A DNA stretch of 64,000 bases. Source: Pseudomonas putida. GTDB taxonomy: Bacteria > Pseudomonadota > Gammaproteobacteria > Pseudomonadales > Pseudomonadaceae. Each line of letters starts with the position of its first letter. Positions within the stretch are counted from its first letter, which is position 1. This document shows, in pieces, positions 25,215 through 33,588 of the stretch. A program made the translations under genes and the position numbers. The notes below the pieces were generated by a model. That model saw only the letters and a list, made by a program, of their open reading frames with translations, had not been told where the DNA came from and searched no databases. The DNA is taken from contig NZ_CP018846.1 in the NCBI RefSeq assembly GCF_002025705.1, positions 4,331,501 through 4,395,500 on the forward strand, written 5' to 3'.

Positions 25215-26084
25215 TCAGGCGCTGATGGCGTCAAAACTGCGTATGGGTGTGGGCACCGCGCAGAACAGCGGGAACTCTTCTTCGATGATCCACGGCTCTT
25301 TCATGACCAGGTACACATCGAGAAAATCGGAGAAGCCGGGCCAGATGAACAGTTCATTGGCCTCGGCAACAGCACGGGACAACACACCCACCCCGCCAAA
25401 GCTCTTGATCATGGAAACACTGACGATCTCGCTGCCGGAGTGGAACACGGTAGCGGCTTCCAGCATGCCGGGACGGCGCTCGGCGAAGCGGGAAAAGATC
25501 GAGGAGTAAGGGCACTCGGGCAATGGCTTGATCACCGCGCATGGCGCCGAACGGTCGTTGGACGATGACGAGGCGACCACTTCGATGCGCAACCCCTTGA
25601 GCGGCACCGAATGGTAGTTTTCAGGGACGCTGTCGCCCAGCACCACCACCATGTCCGCTTCGTCCTTGGCCAGCTTGGTCAGGTTGTCGGGCGACTCGGA
25701 GCAACTGAAGATCGGGCTGTAGCCTGACAGTTTGCTGACCACGCCGCCCATGATCTGCTGGTTGATTTCCATCGACAGCGTGCTGTTCAGGGCAACGCGC
25801 AAAGGCAGGCGCTGATTGCGGCTCTGGCGCAGTTGATTGATCTTCAGCTGCATGCGCTCCGACGAACGCACGATTTCCAGGACATGCGGCAAGATGCCCA
25901 CACCTTCCTGGGTCAGCGATACCCCTTTGTTGGTCCGGTCGAACAATTTGAAGCCGCAATGATCTTCAAGTTTTTTCAACTGAGCGGCCAAGGCCTGGAC
26001 CGTGACGTGAACCTGTTCGGCCGCATCGGTGATCGACCCCGTTCGGGCGACGTTCACGATGTTTTTGAGCACCTTGATGTCCAT
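25215..26084 (-). CDS. LysR-type regulator divergent from the dioxygenase-exporter operon
   Basis: A 289-residue LysR protein. The helix-turn-helix region (MDIKVLKNIVNVARTGSITD, then VTVQALAAQLKKLEDHCG) is followed by an effector domain. It resembles the LysR subgroup that includes NAC and Cbl-type proteins at the N-terminus (GSITDAAEQVHVT). It is divergent from the five-gene dioxygenase operon with 202 bases between, and each side ends in a very similar terminator, so regulator and operon form one discrete unit. The effector might be the amino acid substrate or product, which is inference. Confidence 0.88.
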   Translation of the reverse strand: MDIKVLKNIVNVARTGSITDAAEQVHVTVQALAAQLKKLEDHCGFKLFDRTNKGVSLTQEGVGILPHVLEIVRSSERMQLKINQLRQSRNQRLPLRVALNSTLSMEINQQIMGGVVSKLSGYSPIFSCSESPDNLTKLAKDEADMVVVLGDSVPENYHSVPLKGLRIEVVASSSSNDRSAPCAVIKPLPECPYSSIFSRFAERRPGMLEAATVFHSGSEIVSVSMIKSFGGVGVLSRAVAEANELFIWPGFSDFLDVYLVMKEPWIIEEEFPLFCAVPTPIRSFDAISA

Positions 26085-26286
26085 TCAATCTCCCTCCCCA
26101 TTCCGCTGACGCAGACCGTCTACGAAAGCCACGAGGATAACGCACAACAGCCGGCACTGTCTGCCCGCTAACGGTGCACGCCGGCCGGGTAGCAAGCAAC
26201 GGTTGAGGCACGTCAAAAAAAAGTGAAGTTTCTGCGCGCGATTCAACTGTTAGATTTTCGCCAGTTTTTTATAAGAAGAGATGGCC

Positions 26287-27033
26287 ATGCTGACACTAAA
26301 CAGAAACATCGATACTGCCCTGCGACAAAACAAGACGGTCAATGTCATGGGCAGTGATTATGCGTTGAACGGGGGCTTCAAAGAGTTCGTCGAGTTTTCC
26401 AAAAGTTGGGAAACGATGGGAATTGACCGTTATTACGGCCAGGCCGACAAAGGCACTCGCTACCGCCGCTACAGCGACTTCGACTTCAACCCGGTCACCG
26501 GCGAACTGAACCAACTCAATCACCGTGCCTATGAACAATCCGAGGCGCACAACGCCTATGTCGGTGGCATGGCACGTCACTTCGACGACATTTCCGCCGA
26601 CGTATTCAACTCACCGATATTGCGTTCGCTGATTCGGCTGGACTTCGACGTGTACAAGGCCGTGCTGCCAAAAGAGCTGCACACGGTCAACTGGCAATGC
26701 CAGGTGCATCAGATCCGTATCGAGATCAAACCGGGGGCGCAGATCGAAATCACCCCCGAAGGTATTCACTGCGACGGTTATCCGTTCAGCGGCGTGCACT
26801 TCTGGGGCCGCCATAACGTCGAGGGTGCCACCAGCAACATCTACGACAAACAGTCGAATGTGATCGATTCCGGAACTTACCTGAATATCCTCGACACCAC
26901 CTACTTCCTCGACCGTGAATTGCAGCATTATGTCACCCCGGCGATCAACCCGAGCCCCTCGGAAATGGGCTACCGGCAGATCATCGCTATTTCCTTCTCT
27001 CGACCGGGCAGCGAGCATGACATTATCGACTAA
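26287..27033 (+). CDS. 2-oxoglutarate/Fe(II) dioxygenase, amino-acid hydroxylase type
   Basis: A 248-residue protein with the features of the 2OG-Fe dioxygenase family (PF10014), the family of bacterial isoleucine and related free-amino-acid hydroxylases. The iron-binding triad is visible as His161-X-Asp163 in TPEGIHCDGYPFSG and a distal His214 in ELQHYVTPA; Arg230 in GYRQIIAISFSRP would bind 2-oxoglutarate, and the HQIRIEI strand precedes the triad as in the family. The N-terminal half (WETMGIDRYYGQADKGTRYRR) is the family's substrate-side region. ATG 26287 is chosen because AAGAAGAG lies 6 bases before it. Substrate is unknown; the AzlCD exporter in the operon suggests a small neutral amino acid. 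Confidence 0.87.
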   Translation: MLTLNRNIDTALRQNKTVNVMGSDYALNGGFKEFVEFSKSWETMGIDRYYGQADKGTRYRRYSDFDFNPVTGELNQLNHRAYEQSEAHNAYVGGMARHFDDISADVFNSPILRSLIRLDFDVYKAVLPKELHTVNWQCQVHQIRIEIKPGAQIEITPEGIHCDGYPFSGVHFWGRHNVEGATSNIYDKQSNVIDSGTYLNILDTTYFLDRELQHYVTPAINPSPSEMGYRQIIAISFSRPGSEHDIID

Positions 27034-27499
27034 CTACATCGGCACGGCGCCGAAGTTGTTCACGGCCGAACGCATCAATGGCCTGAGCATCAAGAAAGCC
27101 ACTCCCTTCCATGCCCGCAAGATCGTCGACTTCTTCCGTCGCTTCGAGGAGACCTCGTTCTGCGACTGGCAGGACGAAGTGCTGCTCAAAGGCTTGCTCG
27201 GTTCGGAGCATACGTATTGCTACATGGCCGAAAACCACACCGGCTCCATCGTCGGCGCGGTTGCCGGGGGTTTGATGGGCACACGGGGCACCATCAACCA
27301 CATGGCGGTGGCGCCGGACTATCGCCAGAGCAGGATCGGCACTTCACTGGCCAATTCGATCCTCAGCGATTTCCGCCAGCACGGCATTCGCCGGGTGTTT
27401 CTGTTCGTTGAAGAGGACAACCCCAACGCACTGAGCTTCTGGCGCAAGCAAGGCTTCCTGCAAACCCGTGGTGAAATCACCTGCGAGGTCGACCTGTGA
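27017..27499 (+). CDS. GNAT-family N-acetyltransferase
   Basis: A 160-residue acetyltransferase. The acetyl-CoA-binding motif A is VAPDYRQSRIGTSLANSIL (about 97-115), with RVFLFVEEDNPNALSFWRKQGF as motif B. GNAT enzymes move an acetyl group from acetyl-CoA to an amine; here the acceptor may be the hydroxylated amino acid made by the preceding dioxygenase. The ATG lies 17 bases inside the dioxygenase gene, so the two are translated together. It could instead acetylate an unrelated amine or a protein. Confidence 0.85.
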   Translation: MTLSTNYIGTAPKLFTAERINGLSIKKATPFHARKIVDFFRRFEETSFCDWQDEVLLKGLLGSEHTYCYMAENHTGSIVGAVAGGLMGTRGTINHMAVAPDYRQSRIGTSLANSILSDFRQHGIRRVFLFVEEDNPNALSFWRKQGFLQTRGEITCEVDL

Positions 27500-28197
27500 C
27501 CTCGTCGGTGCTGCTGACCACCTCGCGCAAGGAAAGCCTGGTCGACGCCTTGCCGATCGTAACCGGCTACTTCGTCGTCAGCTTCGTGTTTGGTGTGATG
27601 TGCATCAACGCCGGCCTGCCCCTGTGGCTGCCGGCCGCCATGTGCCTGTTCGTCTACGCCGGGGCGGCGCAGTTCGCCGCACTGGCGCTGATGACCACCA
27701 GTGCACCCCTGATCACCATTGCCTTGTCGACCTTGCTGATCAATTCGCGGCACATGCTGATGGCGATGTACATGTCCAAACGCAGCGCGCAACTGCCGAT
27801 CAGCAAGTCGCAGAAGTTGCTGTACGCATTCGGCCTGACCGATGAGTCCTTTGCCTTCCACAGCCAACGCCTGGAGAACGGCAAGCCGACCTCGCCCGGC
27901 TATCTGCTGCAGTTCAATACCTATTGCCATGCCAGCTGGATTGCCGGTGCGGTGTTTGGCGCGGTGGCATCGGATGCGTTGAACCGGTTTTCCCAGTTCA
28001 AGCTGGACTATGCCCTGACGGCAATGATGATCTTTGTGTTGATATCGCTGTGCAGCACCTTCACCAAAGCCGTCATCGCCCTGGTGGTAATCGTTACCAC
28101 CTGCCTGCTGAACATGTTTGCGCCTTCGCCCCTGAACGTATTCATCGCAACCGCCGTAGGCTGTGGAGCAGGGCTATGCCTGAAAAGAACTACCTGA
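27496..28197 (+). CDS. AzlC-type branched-chain amino acid exporter, large subunit
   Basis: A 233-residue membrane protein of the AzlC/YgaZ family. Helices begin with GYFVVSFVFGVMCINAGLP (about 23-41) and LFVYAGAAQFAALAL, the signature of the family, and LINSRHMLMAMYMS follows. Together with the small AzlD subunit it forms an exporter; E. coli YgaZH exports valine and methionine. Translation starts at GTG 27496 in a 4-base overlap (GTGA) with the GNAT stop. The genetic pairing with a hydroxylase suggests export of a modified amino acid. Confidence 0.9.
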   Translation: MTSSVLLTTSRKESLVDALPIVTGYFVVSFVFGVMCINAGLPLWLPAAMCLFVYAGAAQFAALALMTTSAPLITIALSTLLINSRHMLMAMYMSKRSAQLPISKSQKLLYAFGLTDESFAFHSQRLENGKPTSPGYLLQFNTYCHASWIAGAVFGAVASDALNRFSQFKLDYALTAMMIFVLISLCSTFTKAVIALVVIVTTCLLNMFAPSPLNVFIATAVGCGAGLCLKRTT

Positions 28198-28496
28198 TCG
28201 CAGCGGTGATGCTGATGGCTGCCATCACTTACCTGACCCGCGCGACACCGTTTCTGCTGAAGATGGAGAAGTCCCCCAAGCTGTTCAATGACGTCATTGA
28301 ATACCTGCCGGTGGCAATCATCGCCAGCATCACCGTGCCCGCCTTGCTGGTGGCCAAGGATGGCTCGCTGCTGGGCCTGAATGCCGACCTGCTGGCAGCG
28401 ATTCCGGTGGTCATTGTCGCTTACTGGTCGAGGAGCTTGATCTACAGCGTGTGTGCCGGTGTCGCCGGGCACGTGGCGATCACGCTGCTGGCTTGA
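28176..28496 (+). CDS. AzlD-type exporter small subunit
   Basis: A 106-residue membrane protein with three to four helices. ITYLTRATPFLL (about 16-27) and EYLPVAIIASITVPALL (about 42-58) are AzlD-family signatures. It overlaps the end of the azlC-type gene by 22 bases, and the two subunits form one exporter. No separate ribosome site is obvious, which fits translational coupling. Confidence 0.88.
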   Translation: MPEKNYLIAAVMLMAAITYLTRATPFLLKMEKSPKLFNDVIEYLPVAIIASITVPALLVAKDGSLLGLNADLLAAIPVVIVAYWSRSLIYSVCAGVAGHVAITLLA

Positions 28497-28522
28497 GGCC
28501 CGGATCTGAAAAGGAAACCGCT

Positions 28523-28966
28523 ATGAGCCTTGCACGCCGGAAAGTCACCTTGACCAACCTGAGTGAATTTTCCCGCCTGATGCCCCAGGTTCCCCGTGAC
28601 CGGGTGATCGACGAAATGGCCGACCTGTCGCTGGAATGCTCGCTGGCCTACGCCTTGAGCAAGACGTTTTTGCGCGATGGCTGGATTGCCGAGTATCGCC
28701 ATCTGCATGCAGCTGCACACTTGAGCCCAGGCAACGACCTGCTGCTCTTCGCCACCTCGGGAAGCATGAAACTGGAAATGGCCGATGGCTCGGAACTGCA
28801 CGTCATGCCCGGCGACCAGGTAGTGCTCCGGGCCGCCACCGAGGCCAAGGTATTTCCCGTCAGTGACGAGGGTGACGTGAGTTTCCTGGCGTTGGCGGTA
28901 GACCTGGACCTGACCGAGGTGCTGCAGGAGCTAGCCGTCGACAGTGCCATGACGAAACCGCAATAA
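28523..28966 (+). CDS. Cupin-like protein at the end of the dioxygenase operon
   Basis: A 147-residue protein. The C-terminal half (about 75-130) has a cupin fold signature: LLLFATSGSMKLEMADGSEL, then HVMPGDQVVLRAATEAKVFPV, matching a jelly-roll small-molecule-binding domain. The usual metal histidines are only partly present, so it may bind a ligand without catalysis. The N-terminal helices (RDRVIDEMADLSLECSLAYAL) are unassigned. An AAAAGGA ribosome site precedes ATG 28523, 26 bases after the exporter gene. It may act on, or sense, the operon's product. Confidence 0.7.
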   Translation: MSLARRKVTLTNLSEFSRLMPQVPRDRVIDEMADLSLECSLAYALSKTFLRDGWIAEYRHLHAAAHLSPGNDLLLFATSGSMKLEMADGSELHVMPGDQVVLRAATEAKVFPVSDEGDVSFLALAVDLDLTEVLQELAVDSAMTKPQ

Positions 28967-28997
28967 AAAAGCCACGGGGGTTACCCGTGGCTTTTTT
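28965..28997. terminator. Bidirectional terminator between cupin gene and mqo
   Basis: AAAAAAGCCACGGG and CCCGTGGCTTTTTT form a perfect 14-bp stem around GGTTA, with A and T runs on both sides. It ends the dioxygenase operon and serves the convergent mqo gene (stop at 29013). Confidence 0.93.
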
Positions 28998-29012
28998 CAC
29001 AACATTGCCTGA

Positions 29013-30650
29013 TCACAGCGCCATGTCGTTCTCGGGCTTGCTTTCAACCGCTTTGCTCGGCGCAACGGTGGTACCGACGCTCTCGTCGATCACCGGTGGC
29101 TTCTCCAGCTGCAGCACTTCAGCGGTGTAGTTCCACTCTTTCTGCGTGGCCGCTGCCGAGTCGTTCAGCTTGGTACCGTAGCTCGGTACGATTTCCTTGA
29201 TCTTGGCCTGCCACTCAGGGGTAGCGACCTTCTCCTTGAACACGGTTTCCAGCACGTTCAGCATGATCGGCGCAGCGGTCGAGGCACCTGGCGAGGCGCC
29301 CAGCAGGCCGGCGATGGTGCGGTCCTGGGAAGCCACCACTTCGGTGCCCAGCTTCAGCACGCCGCCCTTCTCTTCGTCACGCTTGATGATCTGCACACGC
29401 TGACCGGCCTGCCACAGTTTCCAGTCTTCCTTCTTGGCATTCGGGAAGTAGGTACGCAGCGCGTCGAAGCGGTCGTCATCCGACAGCATCAGTTGGCCGG
29501 CGAGGTACTCGACCAACGGGTACTGGTCGATACCGACCTTGGTCATCGGCCACACGTTATGGGTGGTGGTGCTGCTCAGCAGGTCCAGGTACGAACCGTT
29601 CTTCAGGAACTTGGTCGAGAAGGTGGCGAATGGGCCAAACAGGATCACGCGCTTGCCGTCCAGCACGCGGGTGTCCAGGTGCGGTACCGACATGGGTGGC
29701 GCACCGGTCGAGGCGATGCCGTAGGCCTTGGCCATGTGCTGCATGGCCACGGTCGGGTTCTCGGTCACCAGGAACGAGCCGCCCACCGGGAAGCCTGCGT
29801 ATTCCTTGGCTTCAGGAATGCCCGACTTCTGCAGCAGCTTCAGTGCGCCGCCGCCGGCACCGATGAACAGGAACTTGGCGTCGGTGGCCGATTCGGTACC
29901 GTCCTTGAGGTTCTTGTACTCGACGTGCCAGGAGCCGTCTTCATTGCGGGTGATGTCCTGCACTTCGCTGGACAGCTTCAGGTCGAAGCCTTTCTGGGTC
30001 TGCAGGTGGCCAACGAACTGGCGGGTAATTTCGCCAAAGTTGACGTCGGTGCCGATTGGCGTCCAGGTGACCGCCAGCTTCTGGTTCGGGTCACGGCCTT
30101 CCATCATCAGCGGGACCCACTTGGCGATCTGCGCGTGGTCCTCGGAGTACTGCATCGGGCGGAACAGCGGGCTGGCCTGCAGCGCCTCGTAACGCTTCTT
30201 GAGGAACTTGATGTTGTCATCGCCCCAGACGAAGCTCATGTGCGGGGTGGTGTTGATGAACGAGTGCGGGTTCTTCAGCACGCCCTGGCGAACCTGCCAC
30301 GACCAGAACTGGCGGGAGATCTGGAAGGCTTCGTTGATTTCGATGGCCTTGGAGATGTTGACGTTGCCGTCTTTGTCTTCCGGGGTGTAGTTCAGCTCGG
30401 CCAGCGCGGAGTGGCCGGTACCGGCGTTGTTCCAGCCGTTGGAGCTTTCTTCGGCGACGCCGTCCAGGCGCTCGACCATTTCCATCGACCAGCTTGGCTC
30501 CAGCTCGTGCAGCCACACGGCCAGGGTGGAGCTCATGATGCCGCCGCCGACCAGCAGCACATCGACTTTCTTGGTTTCTGCGGCGTGTGCTTGCATGAAG
30601 CTCGCAGCAACAGCCAGACCCAGCAAGGTCTTGCCAGCTTTCTTGAACAT
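29013..30650 (-). CDS. mqo: Malate:quinone oxidoreductase
   Basis: A 545-residue FAD enzyme that oxidises malate to oxaloacetate and passes electrons to the quinone pool. The FAD site is VDVLLVGGGIMSSTLAVWLHEL (about 29-50); other family blocks are SNGWNNAGTGHSALAELNYTP, LFIGAGGGALKLLQKSGIPE and LLGASPGASTAAPIML. Unlike the E. coli enzyme it begins with a hydrophobic leader MFKKAGKTLLGLAVAASFMQAHA followed by AETKKVDV, which looks like a Sec signal peptide with an AHA cleavage site. It is probably one of several mqo copies of the genome. Confidence 0.95.
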   Translation of the reverse strand: MFKKAGKTLLGLAVAASFMQAHAAETKKVDVLLVGGGIMSSTLAVWLHELEPSWSMEMVERLDGVAEESSNGWNNAGTGHSALAELNYTPEDKDGNVNISKAIEINEAFQISRQFWSWQVRQGVLKNPHSFINTTPHMSFVWGDDNIKFLKKRYEALQASPLFRPMQYSEDHAQIAKWVPLMMEGRDPNQKLAVTWTPIGTDVNFGEITRQFVGHLQTQKGFDLKLSSEVQDITRNEDGSWHVEYKNLKDGTESATDAKFLFIGAGGGALKLLQKSGIPEAKEYAGFPVGGSFLVTENPTVAMQHMAKAYGIASTGAPPMSVPHLDTRVLDGKRVILFGPFATFSTKFLKNGSYLDLLSSTTTHNVWPMTKVGIDQYPLVEYLAGQLMLSDDDRFDALRTYFPNAKKEDWKLWQAGQRVQIIKRDEEKGGVLKLGTEVVASQDRTIAGLLGASPGASTAAPIMLNVLETVFKEKVATPEWQAKIKEIVPSYGTKLNDSAAATQKEWNYTAEVLQLEKPPVIDESVGTTVAPSKAVESKPENDMAL

Positions 30651-30983
30651 TGATCAATTCCAGTCAGTAGAACGGAGGTTGGGCCTGTGGCTGGCCCAGC
30701 GTATTCCTTGTTCTTCAGCGCAGGCTTGTTGTAGATGATTGTTCAGCAGCCAGAGAACCAGAAAACGCCTCAGGCTTTTGTCGAATTGACCGACAAGGCT
30801 GAATCGTTTCGCTGATTGTAACCGAAATGCCAGCACAAACAAATTGCACGGCAGTAGGCAAGGCGGCAGGTTGTCTCATGCTGGCCAAGCGCTTATCGAA
30901 GCCATTGCAGTATCGTTCAAGCGCCCCTAGTATTGCGAGCATTTCTCATTCGCACCCAATACGCGCTAGCGCCGGATGCCGCC
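30651..30983. other. Intergenic region between mqo and the ECF sigma gene
   Basis: 333 bases without a gene between the divergent mqo and sigma factor genes. It must hold both promoters. The Fur-box-like sequence at 30935 is the only clear motif; an open frame from 30933 runs through it but is judged not to be coding. Confidence 0.6.
30935..30953. promoter_or_regulatory. Candidate Fur box upstream of the FecI-type gene
   Basis: GCGAGCATTTCTCATTCGC is 19 bases long, partly symmetric and contains AATGAGAA on the minus strand, a typical half of Pseudomonas Fur sites. It lies about 50 bases before the proposed GTG start of the sigma gene. Iron control is usual for this class of sigma factor. Confidence 0.45.
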
Positions 30984-31514
30984 GTGGTTTCGATTCCTGA
31001 GTTGAACAGCTCGATCCATACCCTGTACCAGAGCCATTCGCGCTGGCTGCTGGGCTTTCTCTATCGGCGCCTTGGCAACCGGCCCGATGCCGCCGACCTG
31101 GTGCAAGACACCTTCGTGCGCATTTTGCATCGTCCGCGCCAGTTCGAAGGCCAGTCGGCGGAACGTTCCTACCTGGCGACCATCGCCCGCGGCCTGTGCA
31201 TCGACCATTGGCGCCGGCAGAAGCTGGAACACGCCTGGCTGGAGCATCTGGCCTTGCAGCCCCCTGCCCTGCAGCCGTCTCCCGAGCAGCGCGCGCTGAT
31301 CGTCGAGACCCTGCATGAGGTCGACGCCATGCTGCAGCGCTTGCCGGGCAAGGTCCGCCACGCGTTCCTGCTGGCGCAGATCGACGGCCTGGCCTATCGC
31401 GATATTGCCGCGCACATCGGCGTCAGCGAACGCATGATCAAGAAGTACATGGCCCAGGCGCTGCTGCACTGCGCCATCCTCGAAGCCGAACTCGACGGCC
31501 TGCTGGTGGAATGA
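30984..31514 (+). CDS. FecI-type ECF sigma factor
   Basis: A 176-residue extracytoplasmic-function sigma factor. Region 2 (HTLYQSHSRWLLGFLYRRLG then DAADLVQDTFVRIL) and region 4 (MLQRLPGKVRHAFLLAQIDG then YRDIAAHIGVSERMIKKYM) are complete. It directs RNA polymerase to the receptor gene when iron is scarce and the siderophore is present. GTG 30984 is the preferred start: it gives the usual length and leaves the Fur-like site in the promoter; a TTG at 30933 would make the site coding. The fecR gene starts 5 bases after the stop. Confidence 0.9.
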   Translation: MVSIPELNSSIHTLYQSHSRWLLGFLYRRLGNRPDAADLVQDTFVRILHRPRQFEGQSAERSYLATIARGLCIDHWRRQKLEHAWLEHLALQPPALQPSPEQRALIVETLHEVDAMLQRLPGKVRHAFLLAQIDGLAYRDIAAHIGVSERMIKKYMAQALLHCAILEAELDGLLVE

Positions 31515-31518
31515 CGCC

Positions 31519-32484
31519 ATGACCCATGCGGCACACAAGCTCAGCCACGCCAGCCTGCAGCAAGCCGCGCACTGGTATGTGCAGTTGCAGGACGAAAATG
31601 CCGGCCCACAGGTGCAAGGGCAATGGCAGGCCTGGCTCGATCAGCACAGCGACCACCAGGCAGCCTGGCAATACGTGCAGAGGGTTGGCCAGCGTTTTGC
31701 GCCCCTGCAGCACGAAGGCAGCGGGGCTGGTCGAGTACTGCGGGAGCACGATGCGCGCCGCATCACCCGCCGCACTGGCCTCAAGTCGTTGCTGGTGCTG
31801 GGTGCCAGCTCGCTGCTGGGCTGGAGTACCTGGCGCGGGGCGCCGCTGCGAGGCTGGAGTGCCGACCTGGCCACCGGCGTCGGCGAAACCCGGGAAACCC
31901 GCCTGGCAGACGGCAGCCAGCTGTGGGTCGGCGCGCAGAGCGCGGTGGACCTGGACTTCAGCCTGCTGGCGCGGGTGCTGTACCTGCGCTTTGGCGAAAT
32001 CCTGGTGGAAACCGCCCACGATGCTCGCCGCCCGTTCTACGTCGATACCACTCAAGGGCGCATGCAAGCCCTGGGTACCCGGTTTGCGGTCTGCCAGCAA
32101 GATGAGCTCACGCGCCTGGACGTGTACGCCGGCGCTGTCGAGGTCTGCACCGCAGGCAGTGGCGAGCGTCGTATCGTCCAGGCCGGCCAGCAGGTTGAGT
32201 TCAGCGCTCAGTCCATTGGCGGTACACGGCCGGCACAAAGTGCCGGCGAATCGTGGATCCATCAACGCCTGAATGCCGAGGACATGCCGCTGGCGCAATT
32301 GCTGCAAACGCTGGGGCGTTATCGCCATGGGCATCTGGGTTGGCACCCGGCGGTCGCGCAGTTGTCGGTGATGGGCGCCTTCCCGCTCGATGACAGTGAC
32401 CGCACATTGGCGCTGCTGCAGGCGGCATTGCCGGTACGTGTGCAGCGGCTCACGCCCTGGTGGGTGAGTGTGGAGCCCGCCTGA
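31519..32484 (+). CDS. FecR-type anti-sigma/sigma regulator
   Basis: A 321-residue protein. An N-terminal cytoplasmic DUF4880-type segment (QAAHWYVQLQDENAG onward, about 15-70), a transmembrane helix TGLKSLLVLGASSLLGWSTW (about 86-105) and a periplasmic FecR domain (GVGETRETRLADGSQLWVGA, about 120-215) are present in order. It holds the FecI-type sigma until the TonB receptor signals. The C-terminal WHPAVAQLSVMGAFPLDDS block is the STN-facing part. Its receptor partner at 33970 is now separated from it by an IS110 element. Confidence 0.9.
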   Translation: MTHAAHKLSHASLQQAAHWYVQLQDENAGPQVQGQWQAWLDQHSDHQAAWQYVQRVGQRFAPLQHEGSGAGRVLREHDARRITRRTGLKSLLVLGASSLLGWSTWRGAPLRGWSADLATGVGETRETRLADGSQLWVGAQSAVDLDFSLLARVLYLRFGEILVETAHDARRPFYVDTTQGRMQALGTRFAVCQQDELTRLDVYAGAVEVCTAGSGERRIVQAGQQVEFSAQSIGGTRPAQSAGESWIHQRLNAEDMPLAQLLQTLGRYRHGHLGWHPAVAQLSVMGAFPLDDSDRTLALLQAALPVRVQRLTPWWVSVEPA

Positions 32485-32545
32485 CTGGCCGGGCCTTGCC
32501 TAAAAGCGCAAGGTTGGCGCGATCCATGTGGGAGCAACTGTCTTC

Positions 32546-32630
32546 TTGTGGAAGCTGGCCTTGCCAGCGATGGGGCGCGTAGCGCCCCGAGCCCGACTCT
32601 GTCAGGCATCGCCAGCAAGGCTGGATCCTA
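32546..32630. repeat. REP unit pair at the left flank of the IS110 element
   Basis: TGTGGAAGCTGGCCTTGCCA with a downstream GGGGCGCG/CGCGCCCC-like stem, then an inverted partner ATCGCCAGCAAGGCTGGATC. The right arm diverges from the canonical form after GGCTGG, close to where the transposase gene ends (32628), so the element probably borders or enters this REP pair. Confidence 0.7.
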
Positions 32631-33563
32631 TGAGTGAACTACCTGTTCCTGCCAGGGCGCTCCAGTCTTGAGCATCGCGTTCAGCCGCACTATCAATACC
32701 CGCATGCACGCCACCACTGCTACCTTCGCGCATTTCCCCTGCGCTCGCAGCGCGTTGTAACGCTCGCTGAAGTCTTTGTTATGCCGGATCACCACCCAAC
32801 AGGCCATATAGAGCGCCCGCCTGACTTGTGAGCGCCCACCCCAGATTGAACGCTTGCCCGACTGCTTGCCGCTGTCCTGGTTGAATGGCGCAACACCGAC
32901 CAAGGCGGCAATTTCCTTCTTATCCACCTGGCCCAGCTCTGGCAGCAAGGCCATCAGCTTTCCGGCAGTAATCAGACCAATTCCTTTGACTTGCGTGAGC
33001 TGTTTGACACGATCATCAGGCAAAGCTGCTGCCTGCTGTGCGATCTCCTGTTCCAGCGCTCGAATTTCACCCTTCAGATAGGCAATGTGTTGTTCCAACC
33101 GCAAACAAACACTGATAGCCCGCGCCTGCTTCAGACGCCGCTTGTCATCGTCGCGCTGTTGGACGAAGCGATCCCGCTGCATAAGCAGTTCGCGCAGCAA
33201 AGCTCGCTCAGGTGTCATCACCTGGCAAGGCCGTGGGGGCATCACTTCAGCCAGGTGAGCCAAAACAGCGGCGTCAATGGGATCGGTCTTGGCGCGTTTA
33301 CCCATCGACTTGGCAAAGTCCCGGGCACGACTGGGATTGATCCGGCAAACCGGAAAGTCGGCATCCTGCAGCGCTTTGAGGACATTGCACTCGTAACCAC
33401 CGGTAGCTTCGAGCAAAACCATTGAAACTGCATACCCGCCAAGCTTTTCGACGAGCAGTTGAAATCCTTTCAAGTCATTGGAAACACTGAAGTTCACACC
33501 CTCAGGGCGGATGTGAACGGCAAGTGTGGCACTGGAAACATCGATGCCGACAGAGGAAGACAT
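32628..33563 (-). CDS. IS110-family DEDD transposase
   Basis: A 311-residue transposase. The DEDD catalytic residues are visible: Asp8 in GIDVSS, Glu52 in LLEATGGYE, and Asp94/Asp97 in KTDPIDAAV. The Transposase_20 domain follows (VKGIGLITAGKLMALLPELG and VGVAPFNQDSGKQSGKRSIW, with the serine-containing GKRSIWGGRSQVR loop), then a short C-terminal tail. The reading frame is intact, so the element may be active. ATG 33563 is preferred to a TTG two codons earlier. Confidence 0.95.
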   Translation of the reverse strand: MSSSVGIDVSSATLAVHIRPEGVNFSVSNDLKGFQLLVEKLGGYAVSMVLLEATGGYECNVLKALQDADFPVCRINPSRARDFAKSMGKRAKTDPIDAAVLAHLAEVMPPRPCQVMTPERALLRELLMQRDRFVQQRDDDKRRLKQARAISVCLRLEQHIAYLKGEIRALEQEIAQQAAALPDDRVKQLTQVKGIGLITAGKLMALLPELGQVDKKEIAALVGVAPFNQDSGKQSGKRSIWGGRSQVRRALYMACWVVIRHNKDFSERYNALRAQGKCAKVAVVACMRVLIVRLNAMLKTGAPWQEQVVHS

Positions 33564-33588
33564 GGCCAAACCCTCTTAAACTCAAGGA

